From: Bacteroidota bacterium
GTDB lineage: Bacteria; Bacteroidota; Bacteroidia; Flavobacteriales; Flavobacteriaceae
Assembly (NCBI GenBank): GCA_023457535.1
Contig: JAEWLN010000090.1
Location: 1 to 10,335 of the forward strand
DNA length: 10,335 nt
Reading direction: 5' to 3'
Within the stretch, counting starts at the first letter, position 1. Each line of letters starts with the position of its first letter. The notes beneath the pieces were generated by a model. The model made no database searches. It worked only from the letters and a program-made list of their open reading frames with translations, and was not told the origin of the DNA. Positions 1 to 6,370 of the stretch are shown in pieces. The position numbers and the translations under genes were made by a program.

Positions 1-86
1 GCCAGGGTGCGGTCAAACGTTGGACCGAAAGCCATGGAATAACCTTGTGTTTTGATTTCGGCGATGCGGTTTCTGATGTCTTTCAT
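1..86 (-). CDS. Unidentified protein, N-terminal fragment (runs off the left edge)
   Basis: Only the first 28 codons and two bases of the 29th are in the window. The ATG lies four bases after the stop codon of the aldehyde dehydrogenase gene, a spacing that strongly suggests translational coupling in one operon. The visible residues begin MKDIRNRIAEIKTQGYSM and continue to FDRTLA, a charged, probably helical, soluble start without a signal peptide. From memory this resembles the start of a flavobacterial family of multi-pass membrane proteins that open with a similar charged segment before the first helix, but the fragment is too short to assign. The start is well supported by the ATG and the tight spacing; the function is unknown. 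Confidence 0.6.
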   Translation of the reverse strand, partial: MKDIRNRIAEIKTQGYSMAFGPTFDRTL

Positions 87-90
87 GATG

Positions 91-1419
91 TTAAAGCCAC
101 TTTAAAAGTTGTCGTATGGTTTTGAATTTATGGGTGTAAGGCGCGTAACGCATCGTTAAATCGAGCCAATTGGCCTTTTTTACAACGGGTTTGCGATGTG
201 AGAACGTCTCAAAACCGGCGCGACCGTGATAAGCGCCCATGCCGGAATGCCCGACACCGCCAAACGGCAGCCGCGCGTTGCCGAATTGCACCACCGTATC
301 GTTGATGCAGCCGTTGCCGAATGAAAATTGCTGGATCACCTTTCTGGAAAATGCATCGTCCTGGCTGAAAACGTACAGCGACAGCGGCTTCTCATAACGC
401 CCGATGACATTTTCTATATCGGTCCACGTTTCATAGGACAGTACCGGAAGGATCGGGCCAAAGATCTCGCCTTGCATGACGGCGCTTTCCGATATCGGTT
501 CATCGATCAGCGTGGGGGACAAATAGCGCGTTGGGGCATCGGACTGGCCGCCGTAAAGTATTTTTTCGCGATCGATCATCGATACGAGCCTTTGCCAGTG
601 TTTGTCGCTGATGATGCGCGCCAAATCTTGTGATTGCTGCGGATCCCTACTATACGCTTTTTCAATTTCCGCGATCAGCAGCGGGATCAACGCCGATTTA
701 ATTTTCTGTTCGACGAGCAGGTAGTCCGGCGCAATGCATGTTTGGCCCGCATTGAGGAATTTTCCCCATACGATGCGGCGTGCAGCAAGGGCAAGGTTTG
801 CAGATGCCCCGACAATACACGGATTTTTGCCACCCAGTTCGAGCGTTACCGGCGTCAGATGCCGTGCGGCGGCTTGGGCCACGATTTTGCCGACCGCCAC
901 GCTTCCGGTAAAAAAAATGTAATCCCACCGGTGCGTTAGCAGACGCTCGCTGACCGATGCATCGCCCTGATAGACTTCTACGTGGTTCGGGCCAAAGGTT
1001 GCCCGGACAATATCGGCAATGATTTCCGATGTGGCCGGGCTGAGTTCAGAGGGTTTGAGCGTCACGGCATTCCCGGCGGCCACCGCTGCAATAAGCGGAC
1101 ACATCGCAAGTTGGAACGGGTAATTCCAGGGCGCAATGACCAGGACGTTGCCGTAGGGTTCGCGGTAAATGCGGTCTGTGGATGGGAAATTCAGTATAGA
1201 GGGCCATACGCACTGCGGTCGCGACCAACGGCCTATATTCTTGATGGTTTGCCTGAGATCAGAGAGGACGATAAAAGTTTCTGTGACCAGACCCTCGAAC
1301 GCAGGCTTTTGGAAATCCCGTGCGAGCGCCGCAATAATGTCATCTTCGCGCGTGACAATCTGGTGGAGCAGCGCGGTCAGGACTTGTTTGCGATAGGCGA
1401 CGTCATTCTTGAAATTCAT
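91..1419 (-). CDS. Class 3-type NAD(P)-dependent aldehyde dehydrogenase
   Basis: The 442-residue product oxidises an aldehyde to a carboxylate with NAD(P)+; the substrate cannot be read from sequence, but class 3 (ALDH3-like) enzymes favour medium and long-chain or aromatic aldehydes. Visible signatures are PWNYP with oxyanion-hole Asn99, FTGS at 170-173, LELGG with general-base Glu194, NAGQTC with nucleophile Cys228, EIFGP with Glu318, and LPFGGVG at 385-390. All catalytic residues are present, so it should be active. The frame is open upstream to 1740, but that extension overlaps the preceding gene and resembles no dehydrogenase, so ATG 1419 is chosen. With this start the protein lacks roughly 15 N-terminal residues that class 3 enzymes usually have. 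It lies 34 bp after the DUF5723-type gene and 4 bp before the next gene. A -7-like box lies 20 bp upstream of the ATG. Cytoplasmic. Confidence 0.93.
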   Translation of the reverse strand: MNFKNDVAYRKQVLTALLHQIVTREDDIIAALARDFQKPAFEGLVTETFIVLSDLRQTIKNIGRWSRPQCVWPSILNFPSTDRIYREPYGNVLVIAPWNYPFQLAMCPLIAAVAAGNAVTLKPSELSPATSEIIADIVRATFGPNHVEVYQGDASVSERLLTHRWDYIFFTGSVAVGKIVAQAAARHLTPVTLELGGKNPCIVGASANLALAARRIVWGKFLNAGQTCIAPDYLLVEQKIKSALIPLLIAEIEKAYSRDPQQSQDLARIISDKHWQRLVSMIDREKILYGGQSDAPTRYLSPTLIDEPISESAVMQGEIFGPILPVLSYETWTDIENVIGRYEKPLSLYVFSQDDAFSRKVIQQFSFGNGCINDTVVQFGNARLPFGGVGHSGMGAYHGRAGFETFSHRKPVVKKANWLDLTMRYAPYTHKFKTIRQLLKWL

Positions 1420-1439
1420 CTCGGGGCGGTAACGGAAAC

Positions 1440-1447
1440 CAAATGTA
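1440..1447 (-). promoter_or_regulatory. Candidate Bacteroidota -7 box before the aldehyde dehydrogenase
   Basis: On the minus strand these bases read TACATTTG, an exact match to TAnnTTTG. They sit between the stop of the upstream gene and the dehydrogenase ATG at 1419. No TTG is found 17-23 bp upstream, only a TTT, so the -33 element is weak. A transcript from here would have a leader of roughly 15 bases. Confidence 0.35.
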
Positions 1448-1453
1448 GTAAAT

Positions 1454-2803
1454 TTAATCCAATTGGAAACCGTATCCGATGTACGCATCGGCTTGCTTGG
1501 CGTCGGCCAGTAAGGCCGTGATGACCGATCCAGATCCGATGAAAAATCCGTATGCCCTGAATCCGACCCCGGTCGCAAACCCTGAGATTTCGCTTGACGA
1601 TACCGGCAGATAGACCTCGATGTTGCGTGTAGTGTAACGCGGCGTGAGCGAAAACACATTCTGGCCGGCGATTTGTCCGTTTTCGTCGTCTTTGCGCATT
1701 TTGAGTTGCGTAAACGCGGTAAGGTAAAACGAGGGAACAATTTTCACATCGGCATAAGCTGTAAAATAAGTGGGTGTCACGACTTTGAATGATTTGCGCT
1801 CGTTGACGGCCTTGTTCAAAAATCCCGTCCCAAGCAGGATGGCTTCGACTTCCTTGAGGCTTTTGGCATTCTGGAACTGGTTCAGGTTCAACGTATCATT
1901 GCCCTGGACCGAAAGAACATAATGCGTGTCCGCGTTGTCCCTGGATTTGAATGTCATCGCGCCGATGTTGCGCACAGCCACCCCGACGTTGAGTTTGTAC
2001 TGTTGCTCATCGGTGTCTTTCCATTGGTAATTGACCCCGATGTCCGCCGCCAGGCCATTTGGCTTTCCAAACAAGGCGCCAGTATAATCGCTAAGCTGGC
2101 TGAAGTCGTCGCCGAGGTTTCCCGAATAGGCGATGTTCAGGTTTGCCTGCGCATTGGTCAGACTGACCTGCCCGAAATCGTTGGTGATGGTCCCGCTGAA
2201 ACGCTCGGCACCAAAGTTTGCATACGATCCCGGAAACAGTATTTTGACCGATGCGCCAAGGTTCAGCTTGTGGCTGGAGTCTTCATATAAAATGCGCGCG
2301 CCGGACAACGCAATCTCGCCCCAACTCGTACCGGCAAGGCGCTGGTTGTTGGCGTTGCTGAGGACCGATGCGCCGCTGTAAAACGCATCGATCGCGCTGT
2401 TGGTCAGTGCGTCGCCAAGGTTGGCATCCACAGCCACAAGGTCGAGTCTGGCGTATGCCTTGGTCGTAAAGGCAAAGCCCCATTTATCCATTCGCCAGGC
2501 AATGCCCGGTCCGGTAATTTCGCCGTCCAGTCTCAGATCAACCGATGTGTTGCCTGCAAAGAGTTTATCGGTAAAATTGCCGCCGCCAACCAGATCGCCA
2601 AAACCGAGTTCGCTGTTCGAGGCTTTAACGCTGGTAGAAATCACATGAATATCGAATTTGGAATCCAGGTTGGCCAATTCGGCAGGATTGACCCCGGCAT
2701 TGATGATGCCTTTGCGTTGCGACGTGCTGATGCCCGAATAGTGTTCCTGTGCGGCGGCGTTCAGACTCAACCATCCGCATGCGAGGCAAAATAACTTTTT
2801 CAT
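1454..2803 (-). CDS. DUF5723-type outer-membrane beta-barrel protein
   Basis: The 449-residue protein begins with a signal peptide: KK, a hydrophobic stretch, then NAAAQE, with cleavage likely after Ala18. The mature part is built of alternating polar and hydrophobic strands rich in Gly, Asn, Tyr and Phe, typical of a beta-barrel, and ends in a strand with aromatic residues (AYIGYGFQLD), as expected for outer-membrane insertion. The early segment GIINAGVNPAELANLDSKFD resembles the NPA(N/E)LA motif of Bacteroidota DUF5723 proteins. Their function is unknown; they are presumed to be outer-membrane proteins and often have 400-550 residues, so this looks complete. ATG 2803 is fixed by the signal peptide. 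The gene lies 63 bp after the pseudouridine synthase and has a -7-like box of its own. Family assignment is from memory; surface location is inferred. Confidence 0.82.
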   Translation of the reverse strand: MKKLFCLACGWLSLNAAAQEHYSGISTSQRKGIINAGVNPAELANLDSKFDIHVISTSVKASNSELGFGDLVGGGNFTDKLFAGNTSVDLRLDGEITGPGIAWRMDKWGFAFTTKAYARLDLVAVDANLGDALTNSAIDAFYSGASVLSNANNQRLAGTSWGEIALSGARILYEDSSHKLNLGASVKILFPGSYANFGAERFSGTITNDFGQVSLTNAQANLNIAYSGNLGDDFSQLSDYTGALFGKPNGLAADIGVNYQWKDTDEQQYKLNVGVAVRNIGAMTFKSRDNADTHYVLSVQGNDTLNLNQFQNAKSLKEVEAILLGTGFLNKAVNERKSFKVVTPTYFTAYADVKIVPSFYLTAFTQLKMRKDDENGQIAGQNVFSLTPRYTTRNIEVYLPVSSSEISGFATGVGFRAYGFFIGSGSVITALLADAKQADAYIGYGFQLD

Positions 2804-2817
2804 GATCGATTTTTATT

Positions 2818-2825
2818 CAAAAGTA
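2818..2825 (-). promoter_or_regulatory. Candidate Bacteroidota -7 box before the DUF5723-type gene
   Basis: The minus strand reads TACTTTTG, matching TAnnTTTG, 14 bases before the ATG at 2803. The nearest upstream TTG is 26 bp away, beyond the usual 17-23 bp spacing, so the call rests mainly on the -7 box and its position in the intergenic gap. Confidence 0.35.
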
Positions 2826-2867
2826 AACCGTCCGGATCATCCGATGTTATACAATTGCCTATCGTAA

Positions 2868-3572
2868 TTAAGTGATTTCCATATCAATGGCGCGCCACAG
2901 CGGTTCGTCGGGAACGGGCGCCACAAGCATCATTTGGATTTTTGACACCGGATGGATGAACCCGAGCCGCCGGGCGTGAAGATGGATGCCGCCGTCAGGG
3001 TTGCTGCGGTCTGCGCCGTATTTGAGATCGCCTTTGATCGCGCATCCGATGGCTGAAAGCTGGGCACGGATCTGATGGTGACGGCCCGTGTGCAAATCAA
3101 CCTCAAGGGCAGTGTAATGCTGAAGTTGCGCGATCACGCGGTAATCCAGGCTGGCGTGTTTGCTCTCTGGCACTTCCTTGACGTGGGCTTTGGAAGTGTT
3201 GTTCTTTTCGTTGCGCCTGAGGTAATGTTCAAGCCGGTCCGCGGTTTTTGGCGGCGGATTTTTAACCACGGCCCAATACGTTTTTTGCGTTTCGCGGTTT
3301 TTGAACAATTCGTTGAGCCGCGAGAGCGCTTTGGAAGTTCTTGCAAACACGACAATCCCTGTGGTGGGCCGGTCCAATCGGTGTACAACACCCAGAAAAA
3401 CCTCGCCGGGTTTTTGGTATTTGTCTTTGATGTATTGTTTGACAACCTCGCTGAGCGGCTCATCGCCCGTTTTGTCGGCTTGTACGATATCGCCCACGCG
3501 TTTGTTGACCACGATAATGTGGTTGTCTTCGTGCAGAATCTGGAGGTTGTCTTTGGTGGAAAGCGTTTTCAA
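2868..3572 (-). CDS. RluA-family RNA pseudouridine synthase
   Basis: The 234-residue enzyme isomerises uridine to pseudouridine in rRNA or tRNA. The RluA signature HRLDRPTTG lies at residues 64-72, with catalytic Asp67. Other family landmarks are the early IIVVNKR strand, the LHTGRHHQIRAQL block around 160-172, and KGDLKYGA. There is no N-terminal S4 domain, so this is the short single-domain form; its target uridine cannot be predicted. The start is a TTG: no ATG or GTG exists in frame between the upstream stop near 3617 and the conserved core, and the only Met codons are near the C-terminus or in the final helix. As I remember flavobacterial relatives, they begin MK..S.K.NLQ at exactly this position. 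It lies 87 bp after panB and is probably co-transcribed with it. Cytoplasmic. Confidence 0.93.
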   Translation of the reverse strand: MKTLSTKDNLQILHEDNHIIVVNKRVGDIVQADKTGDEPLSEVVKQYIKDKYQKPGEVFLGVVHRLDRPTTGIVVFARTSKALSRLNELFKNRETQKTYWAVVKNPPPKTADRLEHYLRRNEKNNTSKAHVKEVPESKHASLDYRVIAQLQHYTALEVDLHTGRHHQIRAQLSAIGCAIKGDLKYGADRSNPDGGIHLHARRLGFIHPVSKIQMMLVAPVPDEPLWRAIDMEIT

Positions 3573-3659
3573 AAGAATTGGGCGTTAAGCGGGGAACCTG
3601 AGGATTGGGTTGGCTTTAAATAGGGAAAGAGTTAGGCTTTGCTTAAAGTGCGTGACTGG

Positions 3660-4478
3660 TTAATACTGTTCGCGCTCGCTCGGGAAATCCCCGGATTTCA
3701 CATCGCCCACATACCTTCCGATGGCGTTGGTCATCTGCTCGTACAAATCCAGATAGCGCCGCAAAAAACGCGGGCTGAATTCGTTGTTCATTCCCAACAT
3801 ATCGTGAATGACCAGCACCTGTCCGTCGACGCCGCCGCCTGCACCAATGCCGATGACCGGAATTGAAATGCTTTGGGCTACGCGCCTGGCCAGCGCGGCG
3901 GGAATTTTTTCCAAAACGATTGCAAAGCACCCGAGCCTTTCGAGCAATTGGGCGTCTTCAACAAGCTTTTCGGCTTCTGCCTCTTCTTTGGCGCGAACCG
4001 TATAAGTTCCGAATTTGTAAATCGATTGCGGGGTAAGCCCGAGGTGTCCCATTACCGGAATGCCGGCTGCCAGGATGCGTTTGATCGATTCCTTGATCTC
4101 GCTGCCGCCTTCGAGTTTGACCGCATGGCCGCCACTTTCCTTCATGATGCGTATGGCCGATCGCAGTGCCTCTTTTGGATCCGATTGGTAGCTTCCGAAC
4201 GGCAAGTCTACCACGACAAGAGCGCGGTCCACGGCGCGTATCACCGACGAAGCGTGATAAATCATCTGGTCGAGTGTAATAGGCAAGGTCGTTTCGTGGC
4301 CTGCCATGACGTTTGACGCCGAATCGCCTACGAGAATCACGTCCACACCGGCCATATCAACGATTTTAGCCATCGTAAAATCATAGGCCGTAAGCATCGA
4401 GATCTTTTCGCCGTGGGCTTTCATCTCGATCAGCGATCGGGTAGTGACTTTTTTATAATCTTTTTTTGCGACAGACAT
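3660..4478 (-). CDS. panB: 3-methyl-2-oxobutanoate hydroxymethyltransferase (ketopantoate hydroxymethyltransferase)
   Basis: This 272-residue TIM-barrel enzyme transfers a hydroxymethyl group from 5,10-methylenetetrahydrofolate to 2-oxoisovalerate, giving ketopantoate, the committed step of pantothenate and coenzyme A synthesis. The metal and active-site positions known from E. coli PanB are all visible: Asp52 in LVGDS, Asp91 in DLPFGSY, Lys121 and Glu123 in KLEGG, and Glu190 in VLEKIP. The GHLGLTPQS motif is at 144-152. The reading frame is open to ATG 4568, but homologues start MSVAKKDYK, so ATG 4478 is used. It heads a minus-strand series with the pseudouridine synthase downstream and is divergent from the NTF2-like gene. 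A TACTTTTA element (4498-4505, minus strand), one mismatch from the -7 consensus, lies 19 bp before the ATG. Cytoplasmic, probably a decamer as in the family. Confidence 0.97.
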   Translation of the reverse strand: MSVAKKDYKKVTTRSLIEMKAHGEKISMLTAYDFTMAKIVDMAGVDVILVGDSASNVMAGHETTLPITLDQMIYHASSVIRAVDRALVVVDLPFGSYQSDPKEALRSAIRIMKESGGHAVKLEGGSEIKESIKRILAAGIPVMGHLGLTPQSIYKFGTYTVRAKEEAEAEKLVEDAQLLERLGCFAIVLEKIPAALARRVAQSISIPVIGIGAGGGVDGQVLVIHDMLGMNNEFSPRFLRRYLDLYEQMTNAIGRYVGDVKSGDFPSEREQY

Positions 4479-4578
4479 ATTTTTCGATTTTGGAATGTAA
4501 AAGTAGTAAATGCGATCGGGATGGGTAACATCGGACGACATTTTTGTACTAACTTGGCGGCAATCCAAACCGAATTAT

Positions 4579-5013
4579 ATGAAGAAGCTGATCACAGCGG
4601 CATTATTGGCCATAAACTTTGCGGCAATGGGCCAGGAATCGCAGGTGCGTCAATCCATTGACACTTTTTTTGAAGGGCTTCACCAAAAGGATACCGTGAA
4701 GATGCAATCGGTGCTGGCCAAATCGGTGGTCCTGCATTCGGTGGCTGAAGGTAAAGACGGCGCAAAACGCTCTGAAGAAAACATAGGGCAGTTTTTCCGA
4801 TCGATCTCGCAAGTGCCCAAAGAGATCACGCTGCACGAAAAATTACTATCCTTCACGATCCAGATCGACGGCAGCCTGGCCCATGCGTGGACACCGTATG
4901 AATTTTACGTCAATGGAAAACTGAGCCATTCGGGTGTCAACTCGTTCCAATTGGTCAAAGAGGCGTCCGGATGGAAAATCGTGTACTGTATCGACACGCG
5001 TCGCAAACCTTAA
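4579..5013 (+). CDS. Exported NTF2-like (SnoaL/DUF4440-type) protein
   Basis: The 144-residue protein opens with a signal peptide (MKKLITAALLAINFAAMGQ, cleavage near residues 18-20), so the mature domain is probably periplasmic. There is no lipobox cysteine. The remainder fits the NTF2-like cone fold: an N-terminal helix (VRQSIDTFFEGLHQKDTVKM), then strands including AHAWTPYEFYVNGK and SGVNSFQLV, and a closing GWKIVYCIDTR strand. Very similar small proteins, annotated only as nuclear transport factor 2 family, are familiar from flavobacteria, where the function is unknown. The frame extends upstream to 4510, but the signal peptide fixes ATG 4579. A TAACTTGG element at 4550-4557, one mismatch from the -7 consensus, lies 21 bp upstream. 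It is divergent from panB and 37 bp before the flavin oxidoreductase. I infer no specific ligand or activity. Confidence 0.85.
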   Translation: MKKLITAALLAINFAAMGQESQVRQSIDTFFEGLHQKDTVKMQSVLAKSVVLHSVAEGKDGAKRSEENIGQFFRSISQVPKEITLHEKLLSFTIQIDGSLAHAWTPYEFYVNGKLSHSGVNSFQLVKEASGWKIVYCIDTRRKP

Positions 5014-5050
5014 TGTTGGGAAGTTCGCCGATTGTTGCTAAATTGTACCG

Positions 5051-6286
5051 ATGAAAGTAATTGTAATCGGGGCAGGTGCAGCGGGTTTGATGGCTGCATA
5101 CGAGCTCTCGCGCAAAGGCATCGGCGTCACCGTTCTGGAATCCGGGCAGCGCATCGGCGGGCGCATCCACACGCTGGTTCCGCCGGGGTTCTTGAACCAC
5201 GTGGAAGCCGGGGCCGAATTCGTCCACGGTGAATTGCCGCTTACGTTACAGCTCGCACGCAAAGCGCGGTTGCCCCTGGCCGAGGCATCGGGTAATAGCT
5301 ATGCGTACCAAAACGGACGGTTGCGCGCAGTCCGGCAAGGCAAGGCGTGGGACGAATTCTATGCGGCGCTTGGATCGGTGCGCCAAGACCTTTCGATGCG
5401 CGAATTCCTCGACCGCCATTTCCCAAACAAAAAATATGAAGCGTTGCGGCAGCAAGTGGCCGACATGGCCCAGGGACTGGACCTGGCAGATGTCGACAGG
5501 CTTAGCGTGAAAAGCATCCAGGCCGAATGGCTGTCCGAACAAACACAATACCGGCTGGTGTCGGGGTACGGGCCGTTGCTGGAGTTCATCGGCAAACAAT
5601 CCCTGGAACATTGTGAGTTGCATCTGGGGGTGCGCGCGCGTAAAGTCCGATGGAAAAAAGGCGCCGTCGAGGTGCTTTGTGATGTTGGCTCGTTTGCGGC
5701 CGATGCGGTCATTGTGACGGTATCGCTTGGGGTGTTGCAGCAACGACAGATTCAGTTCGATCCGCCTATCGCGCGGTTTGAGGAACTTTTTTCAAATATC
5801 GGATTTGGCTCGGTGATCAAATTTGCGCTCGAATTCAACGATCGGTTCTGGGAGCAAAAGCGTCCGGACATCGGATTTTTGTTTGCCCAGGGCGGGCTGA
5901 CGTTCTGGACGCAGCGATCGATCAAAAGCCCTGTGCTGACCGGATGGATCGGCGATGCTTACGTTCATGAAACCTTGTCTTTTTCCGATGACGAGCTGAT
6001 CGACCAAGCACTCGGAGCACTCGAAGTAATCTTTAAAAAGGCGTCCGTTCGCCAGATGTTCCGCGCAGGTGCGGTGTTCCGATATACCTCAGACGCGGTT
6101 TCCGCAGGAGGCTATTCATGGCGTATGCCGCAGAGCTTACCGGCCATTGAAGAAATCAACAAAGGCATCGCGGAAACGGTTTGGTTTGCCGGCGAGGCGT
6201 TCTGCGCGAATGAAGTGGGAACGGTGGAGGCGGCGTTGCGGTCGGGGAGTGAGGTGGTGGAAAGGTTGGGGGAGTTTAAGGTTTAA
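5051..6286 (+). CDS. FAD-dependent amine oxidase-type oxidoreductase
   Basis: The 411-residue flavoprotein has an N-terminal Rossmann motif, VIVIGAGAAGLMAAYELS, with GxGxxG at residues 7-12, ribose-binding Glu30, and the RIGGR element at 34-38 typical of the monoamine oxidase/polyamine oxidase superfamily. Lys257 in SVIKFALEF matches the conserved flavin N5-contacting lysine region, and the C-terminal WFAGEAF...GTVEAALRSG block (378-399) is the second FAD-binding motif. No signal peptide is present, so it should be cytoplasmic. The substrate (amine, amino acid or other) cannot be read from sequence. ATG 5051 directly precedes the first beta strand. It follows the NTF2-like gene by 37 bp with no clear promoter, suggesting co-transcription. 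The last codons are unusually G-rich and the gene ends within a heptad repeat that supplies its stop codon. Confidence 0.9.
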   Translation: MKVIVIGAGAAGLMAAYELSRKGIGVTVLESGQRIGGRIHTLVPPGFLNHVEAGAEFVHGELPLTLQLARKARLPLAEASGNSYAYQNGRLRAVRQGKAWDEFYAALGSVRQDLSMREFLDRHFPNKKYEALRQQVADMAQGLDLADVDRLSVKSIQAEWLSEQTQYRLVSGYGPLLEFIGKQSLEHCELHLGVRARKVRWKKGAVEVLCDVGSFAADAVIVTVSLGVLQQRQIQFDPPIARFEELFSNIGFGSVIKFALEFNDRFWEQKRPDIGFLFAQGGLTFWTQRSIKSPVLTGWIGDAYVHETLSFSDDELIDQALGALEVIFKKASVRQMFRAGAVFRYTSDAVSAGGYSWRMPQSLPAIEEINKGIAETVWFAGEAFCANEVGTVEAALRSGSEVVERLGEFKV

Positions 6287-6308
6287 AGTTTAAAGTTTGA
6301 GGTTAAAT
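6274..6308. repeat. GTTTAAA heptad tandem array over the 3' end of the flavin oxidoreductase
   Basis: Five consecutive 7-bp units can be read: GTTTAAG, GTTTAAA, GTTTAAA, GTTTGAG and GTTAAAT. The first unit and part of the second encode the end of the protein and its TAA stop; the rest lies in the gap between two convergent genes. No terminator-like stem follows. Confidence 0.75.
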
Positions 6309-6370
6309 TTTGGTTTGGGTTGGAGATGGGGAATACTGGTCAGATCGGCCCTGAATATTAAATGTACAAA

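Noticed and set aside
982..1521. Long plus-strand open frame antisense to the aldehyde dehydrogenase
   Set aside because: It mirrors a well-supported gene, has no recognisable domain and is expected as a by-product of G/C-rich third positions.
1420..1740. 107-codon upstream extension of the aldehyde dehydrogenase frame
   Set aside because: It overlaps the DUF5723-type gene, resembles no dehydrogenase N-terminus, and is low-quality sequence in that frame.
4479..4568. 30-codon upstream extension of panB
   Set aside because: The extension reads through the divergent promoter region and homologues start at MSVAKKDYK; ATG 4478 is preferred.
6225..6275. G-rich 3' end of the flavin oxidoreductase as a G-quadruplex
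   Set aside because: Most G runs are only two bases long; four runs of three or more are not present, so only a weak two-layer structure is possible.
6331..6360. Possible terminator between the convergent flavin oxidoreductase and serine ammonia-lyase genes
   Set aside because: Only 4-bp stems (GGTC/GGCC or TCAG/CTGA) can be drawn and no T-run follows.
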